Assembly (NCBI RefSeq): GCF_001905655.1
Contig: NZ_JMHT01000061.1
Span: 36,205 to 100,204 of the forward strand
DNA length: 64,000 nucleotides
Reading direction: 5' to 3'
Source: Mycobacterium sp. ST-F2
GTDB taxonomy: Bacteria; Actinomycetota; Actinomycetes; Mycobacteriales; Mycobacteriaceae
Below the pieces are notes generated by a model that ran no database searches, was not told the origin of the DNA, and saw only the letters and a program-made list of their open reading frames with translations. The position numbers were made by a program, and so were the translations under genes. How positions within the stretch are numbered: position 1 is the stretch's first letter; each line of letters begins with the position of its first letter. Positions 51,739 to 60,815 of this stretch are shown piece after piece.

Positions 51739-53217
51739 TCAGGCGGCCGCCGGATGGGCAAGGCCCGTCGCCGAATCCATGTCTTCCAGAGACATACCCT
51801 TGGTCTCCTTGACGAACCGCTTCACGAAGAACAGCGACAAGAGTGCGAACGTCGCGTACATGCCGTACGCGAATACCAGTGAGAGATCGGCAAGTTCGGG
51901 GAAAGACACGGTGATGAGCCAGTTCGCGGCCCATTGGCCCGCCGCCGCCAGCGACAGTGCCGCACCGCGGATCCGGTTCGGGAACATCTCACCCAGGAGC
52001 ACCCACACCACGGGGCCCCAGCTCATCCCGAAGAACACAACGAACAGGTTCGCAGCGACCAGCGCGATCGGACCCCACGCACCGTCGAGGTGCGGGACGA
52101 CCTCGCCGGCGGCGTTGCGACCTTCAGTTGCGGCACTGAAGCACACCGCCATCGTGGCGAGTGTGACGGTCATTCCCGCCGAGCCGACGAGCAGGAGCGG
52201 TTTGCGGCCCAACTTGTCAACAAGGGCGATCGCGACGATGGTCGTAGCGATGTTCACCACGGAGGTGAAGACCGTGATCTGGAATGACGCGCTCTCTTTG
52301 AAACCGACCGCCTGCCACAGCATGTTCGAGTAGTAGAAAATGACGTTGATCCCCACGAACTGCTGGAACATCGACAGCAGCAGACCGACCCAAACGATCG
52401 GATAGATGCGGCCGCTGGGACTCTTGAGTTCCTTCCAAGACGGCTTGGTGTCGCCCTCGAGGCTCTGCTGGATCCGGGTGATGGTGATCTCGAGGTTCTT
52501 CTCGCCGAGCAACAGGGTGAGCACTCGACGCGCCTCGGAAATCCGATGCGTCGCAACGAGATAACGCGGTGACTCGGGAATGGTGGTTGCCAGCACGCCG
52601 TACGCGACGGCAGGAATGGCCATCGACAGGAACATCCAGCGCCACGCGTCCAAGCCCATCCACAGCTGGCTGTTCGCGCTTCCGGCCCAGTCCGCGAGCA
52701 CATAGTCGACCAGCAGTGCGAGGAAGATACCGAGGACGATCGCCAGCTGCTGTAGCGATCCGAGTCGCCCGCGGATGCGAGCGGGCGAGGTCTCCGCGAT
52801 GTACGCCGGCGCGATCACCGAAGCGATGCCCACTCCCAGGCCGCCGACGACGCGACCGATCACCAGCGTGATGATTTCGGGTGCAAGACCGGCGATCACG
52901 GAGCTCGCGAGGAACAGCACCGCAGCGATCTGCATCACCCGCAAGCGACCGATCCGGTCCGCGATACGGCCCGCGGTCATCGCTCCCGCAGCCGCGCCGA
53001 GCAACGCCGACGCGACGGCGAAACCCAGCACGGCACCCTTGACCGCGAAGTCTTCTTCGATCGCTTTCACCGCGCCGTTGATGACAGCACTGTCATAACC
53101 GAACAGGAGTCCACCGAGCGCGGCGACCGAGGCGATCAGGATGATCCGATTGCCTGCCGACTGCTCATCGTCCCCAAAGATCGATGGTTCATTCGAAAAC
53201 CCACCGCCGCTTTCCAT
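51739..53217 (-). CDS. MFS sugar porter
   Basis: A 492-residue sugar transporter of the SP family with twelve helices. Signatures: GGLLFGYDSAVINGA, RIADRIGRLRVM between helices 2 and 3, ETSPARIRGRLGSL, PESPRYLV, and QQFVGINVIFYYS in helix 7. ATG 53217. It is the first gene of the sugar operon, and the 123-base region upstream has a consensus CRP site. It would import the sugar or glycoside processed by the downstream genes. Confidence 0.95.
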   Translation of the reverse strand: MESGGGFSNEPSIFGDDEQSAGNRIILIASVAALGGLLFGYDSAVINGAVKAIEEDFAVKGAVLGFAVASALLGAAAGAMTAGRIADRIGRLRVMQIAAVLFLASSVIAGLAPEIITLVIGRVVGGLGVGIASVIAPAYIAETSPARIRGRLGSLQQLAIVLGIFLALLVDYVLADWAGSANSQLWMGLDAWRWMFLSMAIPAVAYGVLATTIPESPRYLVATHRISEARRVLTLLLGEKNLEITITRIQQSLEGDTKPSWKELKSPSGRIYPIVWVGLLLSMFQQFVGINVIFYYSNMLWQAVGFKESASFQITVFTSVVNIATTIVAIALVDKLGRKPLLLVGSAGMTVTLATMAVCFSAATEGRNAAGEVVPHLDGAWGPIALVAANLFVVFFGMSWGPVVWVLLGEMFPNRIRGAALSLAAAGQWAANWLITVSFPELADLSLVFAYGMYATFALLSLFFVKRFVKETKGMSLEDMDSATGLAHPAAA

Positions 53218-53257
53218 TCCGGACCTCTCGTGACTGCTGGGCGAACTCCCAGGCGCG

Positions 53258-53273
53258 TGTGATGCACATCACA
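53258..53273. promoter_or_regulatory. CRP/cAMP-receptor-type site
   Basis: TGTGATGCACATCACA matches the TGTGA-N6-TCACA consensus at both half sites. It lies about 40 bases upstream of the MFS start codon and next to the ROK gene's 3' end. It suggests cAMP-CRP control of the sugar operon. Confidence 0.7.
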
Positions 53274-53340
53274 TACAAGCCGTCAGTCGAGACAATGTCC
53301 AAGAATTCGACGAGGTTGGCGGAATTACTGCCGAATTCGT

Positions 53341-54510
53341 TCAACTTGTGAACGTGGCTTGCGGTGTGCCCTCGAGAGCCAACGCGATGGCGCCGAGGAT
53401 GTGTGTCCGCGCTCCCAGCTTGGACGGCGCAATTTTCAGAGTCGCCGTGGCCGATGGAACGCCGCATCGGTCAACCACACCGCGGATCGCCGGGATGAGA
53501 ATCGGCGACGCCTGTGCCAGCTCACCGCCCACGAGGATCAACTCGGGATTGAACACATTGCACAGATCCGCCAAGGCGCGCCCGACCTGACGACCGACAT
53601 CCTCCAGAACGCGCACGCAGGCACGCTGGCCCAGGCGCGCTTGATCGGCGATCTCGGCGATGGTGGCCCGGCGTCCCAGCGTCGACTCGAGAAGTCGCGC
53701 CACTCGGCCGGCGGAGACGACAGTCTCAAGACAGCCTCGATTCCCACATCGACAGACGTCACCGAACTCATCGGTCGTCGTATGCCCGACCTCCCCCGCG
53801 GTTCCGGCCATCCCTGAATAGATCTCCCCGTTGATGATGAGCCCGGCGCCAACGCCTTCGGAGAGCTTGAGGTACACCATGTCCGAGACACCGATCCCTG
53901 CACCCCAGCGACGCTCGGCAAGCGCTCCGAGGTTGGCATCGTTGCCAACCTTCACGCGGACAGGAAGGTCCAAGATTGCACCCGCGAGTTCGCTCGCATC
54001 CACCCCGACCCAGCCAGGCAAGATCGAGGGTGAACCGACTCTGCCCGTCGCCCGCTCGATGGGAGCGGGAAGACCCAGACCGACCCCCACCACGGTCGAG
54101 CGGTCCACGCCGGATCGATTCAGCACGCTGGTGAGCAGTGACGCTGCAAGCGTCATCCCCTCCTCTGCCGTCATTTCTGCGGTGAGCTCAGCGCGCGTCT
54201 CGGCGAGAATCGAGTGTGAAAGGTCGCTGACAGCGACCCGAATGTGCCGATGCCCATGATCGATCCCCACGACATACCCGGCCTCGCGAGCGAGATGCAC
54301 CTTACGTCTGCGCCCGGAGTCGTCCACGGCGATCGTCCCGGCTGCGATGAGCGCGCGCACGATGTTCGAAACAGTCGCTGTAGCCAGACCTGTTTCACGA
54401 GCCAAGTCGGCCTGAGTAAGGTCACCGTGCGATCTCAGCGCCTGGATCACGCGGCTGCGATTCTGCTCTCGAAGCGCGCTCGGCGCCCCCGGGCGGGCAC
54501 GGTCGGTCAT
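53341..54510 (-). CDS. ROK family transcriptional regulator
   Basis: A 389-residue ROK repressor: N-terminal winged helix (residues about 15-70: RVIQALRSHGDLTQADLARETG and ATVSNIVRALI), then the ROK sugar-kinase fold with GIDHGHRHIRVAVSD, GNDANLGALAERRWG and the zinc motif CRCGNRGCLE. ATG 54510. It is upstream of the MFS gene in the same direction, separated by a 123-base control region with the CRP site. It probably represses the operon until the sugar or its phosphate is present. Confidence 0.92.
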   Translation of the reverse strand: MTDRARPGAPSALREQNRSRVIQALRSHGDLTQADLARETGLATATVSNIVRALIAAGTIAVDDSGRRRKVHLAREAGYVVGIDHGHRHIRVAVSDLSHSILAETRAELTAEMTAEEGMTLAASLLTSVLNRSGVDRSTVVGVGLGLPAPIERATGRVGSPSILPGWVGVDASELAGAILDLPVRVKVGNDANLGALAERRWGAGIGVSDMVYLKLSEGVGAGLIINGEIYSGMAGTAGEVGHTTTDEFGDVCRCGNRGCLETVVSAGRVARLLESTLGRRATIAEIADQARLGQRACVRVLEDVGRQVGRALADLCNVFNPELILVGGELAQASPILIPAIRGVVDRCGVPSATATLKIAPSKLGARTHILGAIALALEGTPQATFTS

Positions 54511-54606
54511 CCTGCGATCATGCCAGCATCCCAGCCTCCGCACGGCGGACCTGAAACCGAAGGACAGGGGGACACGCCTCGAAGGATCGAGGCTAACGTT
54601 GGCCGC

Positions 54607-55953
54607 ATGAGTGATCTCGTCGCCGCTGTCCGCGAGGTGCTGCCGTCGGTGCGTGCCGACCTGGAGGACCTGGTCCGTATCCAATCGGTGTGGGCCGACC
54701 CGGCCCGGCATGCCGAGGTACACCGCAGCGCCGCACTGACCGCAAAGCTGTTGTCCGATGCCGGTTTCGGCGAGGTGCACATCGTCCAGGAGGGCGGGGC
54801 GCCGGCCGTCATCGCCCGTCACCCGGCGCCGGAAGGTGCCCCGACCGTGCTGCTGTACGCGCACCATGACGTGCAGCCCGAGGGCGACGCCGCACAGTGG
54901 GAGTCGGAGCCATTCGAACCGACCGAGCGCGATGGCCGGCTGTACGGCCGCGGCAGCGCCGACGACAAGGCCGGCATCGCCGTGCACCTGGCCGCCATGC
55001 GGGCGCACGGCGGCAACCCGCCCGTCGGCGTGACGGTTTTCGTTGAGGGCGAAGAGGAATCGGGCTCGCCTTCTCTGGGTGCCCTGCTGGCTGCGCACCG
55101 TGACCTGCTGGCCGCCGACGTCATCGTCATCGCCGATTCGGACAACTGGAGCACCGAGATGCCGGCGCTGACGGTGTCCCTGCGGGGCCTGGCCGACTGC
55201 GTGGTCGAGGTGGCGACGCTGGACCACGGCCTGCACTCCGGGCTCTGGGGCGGTGTGGTGCCCGACGCGTTGAGCGCTCTGGTGCGGCTGCTGGCGACGC
55301 TGCACGACGACGACGGCAACGTCGCGGTCGAGGGCCTCTACGAGGGCACCGCAGCCGACGTCGACCGGGGCCCGGACTGGGTTGCCGCCGAGACCGGCAT
55401 GCTCGACGGCGTCCAGCAGATCGGCTCCGGCTCTGTGGTGCAACGACTTTGGGCCAAGCCGGCCATCACCGTCATCGGCATCGACACCACGTCGATCGCC
55501 AAGGCGTCGAACACGCTGATCCCGTCCGCGCGGGCGAAGGTCAGCATGCGCGTGGCTCCGGGTGGCGACGCGCTGGCTCATCTGGCGGCACTGACCCGTC
55601 ACCTGCAGAGCCACGCGCCCTGGGGTGCCAAGGTCACCGTGACGCCCGGCGACGTCGGGCAGCCGTACGCCATCGACGCCAGCGGCCCGGTGTACGACGC
55701 GGCGCGGTCGGCGTTCACACAGGCGTGGGGTGTTGCCCCGGTGGACATGGGGATGGGCGGGTCCATCCCGTTCATCGCCGAATTCGCCGAGACCTTTCCC
55801 GACGCAACGATTCTGGTGACCGGCGTCGAAGACCCCGGCACGCAGGCGCACAGCATCAACGAGAGCCTGCACCTCGGCGTGCTGGAGAAGGCCGCGATCT
55901 CCGAGGCGCTGCTGCTCGGTGCATTGGGTCAGAACGACTCGGGATCTCGCTGA
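54607..55953 (+). CDS. M20 family metallopeptidase (dipeptidase-like)
   Basis: A 448-residue zinc peptidase. Metal ligands are His in YAHHDVQPEG, Asp in GRGSADDKAG, the Glu-Glu base pair in VEGEEESGSP, Asp in IADSDNW and His in TQAHSINE. ATG 54607 (MSDLVAAVREVL). Best recalled orthologue is Rv2522c, which in M. tuberculosis is next to acpS; here the sugar cassette lies between. Overlaps the convergent amidohydrolase by 25 bases. Confidence 0.93.
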   Translation: MSDLVAAVREVLPSVRADLEDLVRIQSVWADPARHAEVHRSAALTAKLLSDAGFGEVHIVQEGGAPAVIARHPAPEGAPTVLLYAHHDVQPEGDAAQWESEPFEPTERDGRLYGRGSADDKAGIAVHLAAMRAHGGNPPVGVTVFVEGEEESGSPSLGALLAAHRDLLAADVIVIADSDNWSTEMPALTVSLRGLADCVVEVATLDHGLHSGLWGGVVPDALSALVRLLATLHDDDGNVAVEGLYEGTAADVDRGPDWVAAETGMLDGVQQIGSGSVVQRLWAKPAITVIGIDTTSIAKASNTLIPSARAKVSMRVAPGGDALAHLAALTRHLQSHAPWGAKVTVTPGDVGQPYAIDASGPVYDAARSAFTQAWGVAPVDMGMGGSIPFIAEFAETFPDATILVTGVEDPGTQAHSINESLHLGVLEKAAISEALLLGALGQNDSGSR

Positions 55954-57197
55954 ACCGACTCCGGCACCGGGTGCTGGTACAGCCGAGAGGCGTTCTCCCA
56001 GGTAATCTTTCGGATTGCGTCGGCGGGCAGGGTGCCGATCTCCTCGTGGATGGTGGCCTGCGTGTGTGGCCAGGTCGAGTCGCAGTGCGGGTAGTCGGCC
56101 TCGAGCATGATGTTGTCGACGCCGATGCGGTCGCGCTGCACGAACGACGACTGGTCCTCGACGGCGCAGAACCAGAAATTGCGGGTGAAAACCTCGGCCG
56201 GGGTGAGCTTTTCGCCGAGCCGCTCCCAGGTGCCATACATCGAGTGGTAGCTGAGCATGTGGTCCAGCCGGTCGAGCAACCCGGCGACCCAGCCGATGCC
56301 GCCCTCGGACAGGCAGATCTTGAGGTCCGGAAAGCGGCTGGGCAGACCGGAATACAGCCAGTCCACCGCTGCTGAGATGGCGTAGGCGAAGAACAGCACG
56401 CCCTGCACATCCGGCGGCGCGTCGGGCGTGGTGGAGGGGGAGGAGCCCGACGACCCGATGTGCAGGTTGACGACCGTGCCGGTCTCGGCACAGGCCGCCA
56501 TCATCGGATCCCAGTAGCCCGAGTGAATGGTCGGCAGCCCGAGCATTGCCGGGTTCTCGCTGAAAGTCATGGCGTGGAAACCACGTTCGGCGTTCTCGTA
56601 GATCATCTTGGCGCCGACGTCGGGGTCCAGCAGCCACGGCAGCTGACAGGGGATGATCCGGTCGGGGTACGAGCCGGCCCACACGTCGAAGTGCCAGTCG
56701 TTCCAGGCTCGCACCGAGGCCATCGCCAGGTCGCGATCGGTGGTGACCTGCTGCAGCCGCTGGCCGGCGAAACCGGGCAGGAACGACGGGAAGTTCAGCG
56801 ACGCGTAGACGCCGTTGAGGTCCATGTCGCGGACCCGTTCGTGGATATCCCAAGCGCCCCGGCGCATTTCGTCGAACCGGACCGGTTCGAAGCCGTACTC
56901 GGAGACCGGCCGTCCGACCACGGCGTTGAACCCGACATTGGGCAGTTCCTTGCCGTCGTACACCCAGGTCTGGCCGCCGTTGTCGGTGTCGACCACGCGC
57001 GGCGCCCGGTCGGCGAACTTGCTCGGCAGCCGGCCGGTGAAGGTGTCGGGCGGTTCGACGATGTGGTCGTCGACCGAGATGACGGTGTACCGGCGCGGGG
57101 CACGCGGTGGGTCGGGTAGCAGCGTGACGGTGCGGTCCGCGCCGGTCTTGGCGACGGTGAAGTCGAGATTGGTGGCCAGATCGTCAATGGATTTCAT
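55929..57197 (-). CDS. Amidohydrolase (metal-dependent, ACMSD-like)
   Basis: A 422-residue amidohydrolase-2 protein. The motif ISVDDHIVEPP at residues about 40-50 has Asp/His in place of the common HxH; a central His lies in VVNLHIGSSG and a late Asp in ADYPHCDSTWP. The pattern is typical of large mycobacterial amidohydrolases of unknown substrate, often near steroid or aromatic clusters. ATG 57197. First in gene order after the M20 gene and 15 bases from the class II aldolase gene, so probably one operon with the aldolase and ligase. Confidence 0.88.
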   Translation of the reverse strand: MKSIDDLATNLDFTVAKTGADRTVTLLPDPPRAPRRYTVISVDDHIVEPPDTFTGRLPSKFADRAPRVVDTDNGGQTWVYDGKELPNVGFNAVVGRPVSEYGFEPVRFDEMRRGAWDIHERVRDMDLNGVYASLNFPSFLPGFAGQRLQQVTTDRDLAMASVRAWNDWHFDVWAGSYPDRIIPCQLPWLLDPDVGAKMIYENAERGFHAMTFSENPAMLGLPTIHSGYWDPMMAACAETGTVVNLHIGSSGSSPSTTPDAPPDVQGVLFFAYAISAAVDWLYSGLPSRFPDLKICLSEGGIGWVAGLLDRLDHMLSYHSMYGTWERLGEKLTPAEVFTRNFWFCAVEDQSSFVQRDRIGVDNIMLEADYPHCDSTWPHTQATIHEEIGTLPADAIRKITWENASRLYQHPVPESVQRDPESF

Positions 57198-57212
57198 GTC
57201 GTACCAGCGCCT

Positions 57213-58013
57213 TCACTGCAGAACGGACGGATCGGATTTGATGGTCATGCGGGCAGCGCCGGCCCAGTACACGTCGGCCGCGCGTTCGATCAGGGAGGCC
57301 TTCATGCCGACCATGTCTGACCACTTCATCTCGGTCGGCTTCAAGTCGGTCAGCAGGACGTCGTAGGCCAGCTTGCAGACCCGTTCGATTGACGCCGCCC
57401 GGTACACGGCCTCGGCCAGGTTGCGGCCCGTCGCGATGACGCCGTGGTTGGCCAGGATGGTCAAGTTCGCGTTACCGATGCGGGTGGCCAATTCGGCTGC
57501 GCGCGAGGGACTGTCGACCTCGCCGTCGTACTCGTCGACCAGGCACAGATCATCGAGGAACAGCGATCCGGTCTGGTGCACCAACTCTGGAAGCCGACCC
57601 AGCGCGGCGAGCACGCACACGTAGTAGGGGTGATTGTGGATCACGACGCGGGCATCGGGGCGGGCGCGGTGCAGCTCGGTGTGGATGTGGATGGCCGGAG
57701 TGACGTCCCAGCGGCCTTGGGTCACCCGGGCCTCCTCGTCGACCATGCAGATGTCGGATGCGGTGACCTCCTGCCACCACAGGCCCCACGGGTTGACGTA
57801 CATGTCGGTCTGGCCGTCGGGCTGAAAGGTGATGTGCCCGGCCAGGTTCTCGGCGAAGCCGATGCTCGCGAGGTGCCGGAACGCGATGGCCATGGCCTGT
57901 TCGTCGGTGAGGTCGACGCCGATCGATGGGGTCACCGACGGCGCCCACACCTCTAGGCCGCCGCGGCCTGGGGCCGTTTTGCTCCTCGCGTGCGCAGGCT
58001 CAGCTGCGGTCAT
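57213..58013 (-). CDS. Class II aldolase/adducin family protein
   Basis: A 266-residue metal-dependent aldolase or decarboxylase of the fuculose-phosphate aldolase fold. The metal His ligands are HNHPYY and LANHGVIATG; Glu in HTELHRA is the likely base. ATG 58013 overlaps the ligase stop by 14 bases. The family cleaves sugar phosphates or aldol adducts; with the ligase and amidohydrolase neighbours it probably serves a catabolic pathway for an acid substrate. Confidence 0.9.
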   Translation of the reverse strand: MTAAEPAHARSKTAPGRGGLEVWAPSVTPSIGVDLTDEQAMAIAFRHLASIGFAENLAGHITFQPDGQTDMYVNPWGLWWQEVTASDICMVDEEARVTQGRWDVTPAIHIHTELHRARPDARVVIHNHPYYVCVLAALGRLPELVHQTGSLFLDDLCLVDEYDGEVDSPSRAAELATRIGNANLTILANHGVIATGRNLAEAVYRAASIERVCKLAYDVLLTDLKPTEMKWSDMVGMKASLIERAADVYWAGAARMTIKSDPSVLQ

Positions 58014-59610
58014 GTCCGTCTCCCATCCGGGCTCGAATGTCCTCGCGCAGTTGGCCTTTGGCGACCTTGCCGCCCGACGACCGGGGTAGTTCGTCGACCA
58101 CGATCAACCGCTCGGGCAGCAGTTCCTTCGAAACGTCCTGGGCGAGCAGGTACGTGCACAGCTCGTCGAGGTCCAGCGTCGACGAGCCGATCAATTCGAC
58201 GTAGACACAGACTTTTTCGCCGAACACCGGGTCGGGCATGGCCACCGCCGCAGCCAGGCCGACCGCCGGATGCGTCATGACGACGTCCTCGACCTGGGCG
58301 GCGCTGATGTTCTTGCCGCCGCGCACGATGAAATCGGACGTCCGGCCCGTCACCCGCAGGTAGCCGTCGGCGTCGATCTCGCAGATGTCGCCCATCCGCA
58401 TCCAGCCGTCGGCGGTGAACAGCTTGTCGTGGTCGGTGCCGCCCAGGTAGCCGAGACTGGTCGCCGGACCGCGGCATGCGGGCTGACCCCGGCCGGTGTC
58501 GGTGACGTCGGTGTCGCCGTCGAACAGGCGGACTGCCATGTCGGGGACGATCCGGCCGCCGGTGCGCAGCCGGTGCTCCAGCGTGTCGTGCACGGTGGTG
58601 CCGCTGAGCAGGCCGGTCTCGTTGGAGCCGTAGAACTGCAGAATCGTTGCGCCGGTGAGTTTTTCGAACTCGTGGGCGGGCCGGTAGGGCAGGGCCTCGC
58701 CGCCGGTGAACACCACTCGCAATGAGCTCAGGTCGTAGTCGCGGGCAACCGGGTCGGCCATGATCATGGTCAATTGAGTACTGACGCAACACAATACGGT
58801 GATCTTGTGCTGCTCGATCGCCGCGCACGCCGCCGCCACCGTGAACCGGTCGAGCAGAACGGTGGTGGTGCCCAGGTGGATCGGGGTGATGTGGGTGGTC
58901 CACAAGCCGAAGCCGAACGGGGTCGGGATGACCGGCAGGAAGACGTCGTCTGAGGTCAAAAGCCCATTCGCCACTGCCTGCTGATGGAAGTAATACCAAC
59001 GGTTCTGGGTGTGCACCACACACTTCGGCAGTCCGGTGGTGCCGGAGGTCGAGTTGATCAGGAAGACGTCGTCGGGGCCAACCTGGGTGTCGGGGCTCAA
59101 CGTCACCGGTTCGGCGCCGACGGACAATGCATCCAGCGTCAGCAGTGGGCAGCCGATGGCAGTGGCGACGGTTTCGGCCTGAGCCCGGCGCGGGGGATCG
59201 GTGATCAGCAGCCTGGGCTCCGCACCCTGCAGGATGGCCGTCACCTCACGGATGCCGGCGCGCGCGCCGACGCCGACCACCACTGCACCGCAGCGCTCGA
59301 TCGCGACGAACAGCACGTGGATGGCTGTGGTGTCGCCGTGCCACACGGCGATCCGGTCTCCGGGGCATACGCCCGCGCCGGCCAGTTCGGCTGCCAATGC
59401 GGTTGCCGCGGTGTCGAATTCGCGCCAGCTCAGGGATCGGTCCGGGTGATCCACGTAGGCGGCGCGGTCCGGGGTGCGAGTGGCGTTGACCCGCACCGCG
59501 TCCGAGATCGTGGTGCCCGTCCACCAGCCGTTGGCGTAGAAGCGAGCGACGTCGTCGGCCGTGAACGCGGGCGAATTCGTGACCGCCGTCGCCGTCGCCT
59601 CCAGCTGCAT
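58000..59610 (-). CDS. AMP-forming acyl-CoA ligase
   Basis: A 536-residue adenylate-forming enzyme joining a carboxylic acid to CoA. A3 is STSGTTGLPK, A5 is GSNETGLLSG, A7-8 are DGWMRMGD and RTSDFIVRGGKNIS, and the A10 Lys lies in SSGGKVAKGQLRE. ATG 59610 (MQLEATATAV); a TTG at 59616 adds two residues. Substrate probably an aromatic or medium-chain acid. It starts the operon that runs through the aldolase to the amidohydrolase. The palindrome TCATATGA at 59618-59625 lies just upstream. Confidence 0.92.
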   Translation of the reverse strand: MQLEATATAVTNSPAFTADDVARFYANGWWTGTTISDAVRVNATRTPDRAAYVDHPDRSLSWREFDTAATALAAELAGAGVCPGDRIAVWHGDTTAIHVLFVAIERCGAVVVGVGARAGIREVTAILQGAEPRLLITDPPRRAQAETVATAIGCPLLTLDALSVGAEPVTLSPDTQVGPDDVFLINSTSGTTGLPKCVVHTQNRWYYFHQQAVANGLLTSDDVFLPVIPTPFGFGLWTTHITPIHLGTTTVLLDRFTVAAACAAIEQHKITVLCCVSTQLTMIMADPVARDYDLSSLRVVFTGGEALPYRPAHEFEKLTGATILQFYGSNETGLLSGTTVHDTLEHRLRTGGRIVPDMAVRLFDGDTDVTDTGRGQPACRGPATSLGYLGGTDHDKLFTADGWMRMGDICEIDADGYLRVTGRTSDFIVRGGKNISAAQVEDVVMTHPAVGLAAAVAMPDPVFGEKVCVYVELIGSSTLDLDELCTYLLAQDVSKELLPERLIVVDELPRSSGGKVAKGQLREDIRARMGDGHDRS

Positions 59611-59651
59611 CTTCAAATCATATGAAAATAAGGCTGTGTCCTGTCAAGGAT

Positions 59652-60422
59652 TCAGGAAGAACGGGTGCGGGTGCGCACCGTCGCGGGATCGACCACCCCG
59701 GCTGACCCCGGGTAGTGCTGGGCATCGAGCAGGTGCGTGGCGGCCAATTCGCGGGCGCGTTCGGCGTCACCGGCCTCGATGGCATCGATCAGCGTGCGGT
59801 GCTCCTCCAGGGCAGACCGGCGCTCGTCGACGGGAATGCTGGCGTGGTCGGTGAACTGTCGCGACCAGCTCAGCTCGTGCGACGACCACAGCTTTTCCAG
59901 CGCGCCGGCGAGGATGATCATCGTCTCGTTGCCGCAGTGCTGGACCAACGCCTCGTGGAAGCGCCGGCTGGCGGAGGTGACCAGCACCAGATCCTCGACG
60001 GAGTCGACCGATTCGGCGTGAATCTGCCGAAGGATCGGCACCACCGCGGTTTCACGGTCGCTGCGCTGGGCGCACATCGCCGCGCAGGCCGGCTCCACCT
60101 GCTGCAGGGCGGCGCCGACATCGCCCAGGCTCACCTGGTTAGCGCCGAGGACCAGGCCCATCGTGTAGGCCACGTTGCTCGCGCTGGGCCGGTGCACCAC
60201 CGAGCCGCCGAGCTTGCCGCGGCGCACGCTGAGGAGCCCTTCGGCGTCCAGGATGCGGATGGCTTCCCGCAGTGAGGGCTTGCTGATCGGGAACTCGACC
60301 AGTAGCTCGTCTTCCGTCGGCAGCACGCTGCCGTCGGCGAGCTCGCCGCTGAGGATGCGCCGACGCAACTCGTCCGCCACCTGCTCAGCGAGGCGGCGGA
60401 AACGGACGTCGGGCGCGGACAT
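59652..60422 (-). CDS. GntR family (FadR/FCD subgroup) regulator
   Basis: A 256-residue regulator. The winged helix (residues about 8-70) includes LADGSVLPTEDELLVEF and SKPSLREAIRILDAEGLLSV, followed by an all-helical FCD domain with His and Asp metal/ligand positions (SASRRFHEALVQHCGNE). ATG 60422. It lies only 41 bases before the ligase and in the same direction, so it is probably co-transcribed and controls that operon in response to its substrate acid. Confidence 0.92.
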   Translation of the reverse strand: MSAPDVRFRRLAEQVADELRRRILSGELADGSVLPTEDELLVEFPISKPSLREAIRILDAEGLLSVRRGKLGGSVVHRPSASNVAYTMGLVLGANQVSLGDVGAALQQVEPACAAMCAQRSDRETAVVPILRQIHAESVDSVEDLVLVTSASRRFHEALVQHCGNETMIILAGALEKLWSSHELSWSRQFTDHASIPVDERRSALEEHRTLIDAIEAGDAERARELAATHLLDAQHYPGSAGVVDPATVRTRTRSS

Positions 60423-60500
60423 GGGGTGAGTGTGCCAGACGAGGGTGGCGCTGCTGTTGATCGCGGAGGGTTGGATTTCGCTGCTGGGATAGGTGCCTGG

Positions 60501-60528
60501 TTATCCACAGGGAAGTCGGTTATCCACA
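60501..60528. promoter_or_regulatory. Two TTATCCACA DnaA-box-like sequences
   Basis: TTATCCACA occurs twice in direct orientation (60501-60509 and 60520-60528), 19 bases apart. This equals the E. coli consensus DnaA box; the mycobacterial preferred box is TTGTCCACA-like. It lies in the 169-base gap upstream of the small membrane protein at 60592. Not near any recognisable origin gene. Confidence 0.45.
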
Positions 60529-60591
60529 AAGAGGGTGCCCCAGATGTGGCGTTTCACCGCCGTGTCCGTTCCAGCACCTAGCGTCTGCTGC

Positions 60592-60810
60592 ATGACCCTG
60601 ACGGACCTGTTGCCCTACATGATTGCGGGATGCATGTTCATTCTGGTGTGCGTGTTAGTTGTGGTGCTGTGCGCTGCGGTCAAGGCGTTTGACCTCGAAC
60701 ACGTCAACCTCAATGCGAACGTCTGGAAGCTGGCCAACTTCAGCTTCACCGTGAAGGGCGGGGCACAACCACGCCGGCCGACAACTCGGCCGCCGTCTAA
60801 GTCGCGGTAG
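60592..60810 (+). CDS. Small single-pass membrane protein
   Basis: A 72-residue protein from ATG 60592 with one strongly hydrophobic helix (residues about 7-30: PYMIAGCMFILVCVLVVVLCAA) and a basic C-terminus ending in RPPSKSR. No known domain. The frame extends upstream, but that part is unlikely to be coding. Convergent with the next gene, only 5 bases apart. Confidence 0.6.
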   Translation: MTLTDLLPYMIAGCMFILVCVLVVVLCAAVKAFDLEHVNLNANVWKLANFSFTVKGGAQPRRPTTRPPSKSR

Positions 60811-60815
60811 GCCGC

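Noticed and set aside
54511..56853. N-terminal extension of the ROK gene to a 1170-codon frame
   Set aside because: The extension overlaps the M20 peptidase and amidohydrolase on the other strands, and the ROK helix-turn-helix starts at ATG 54510.
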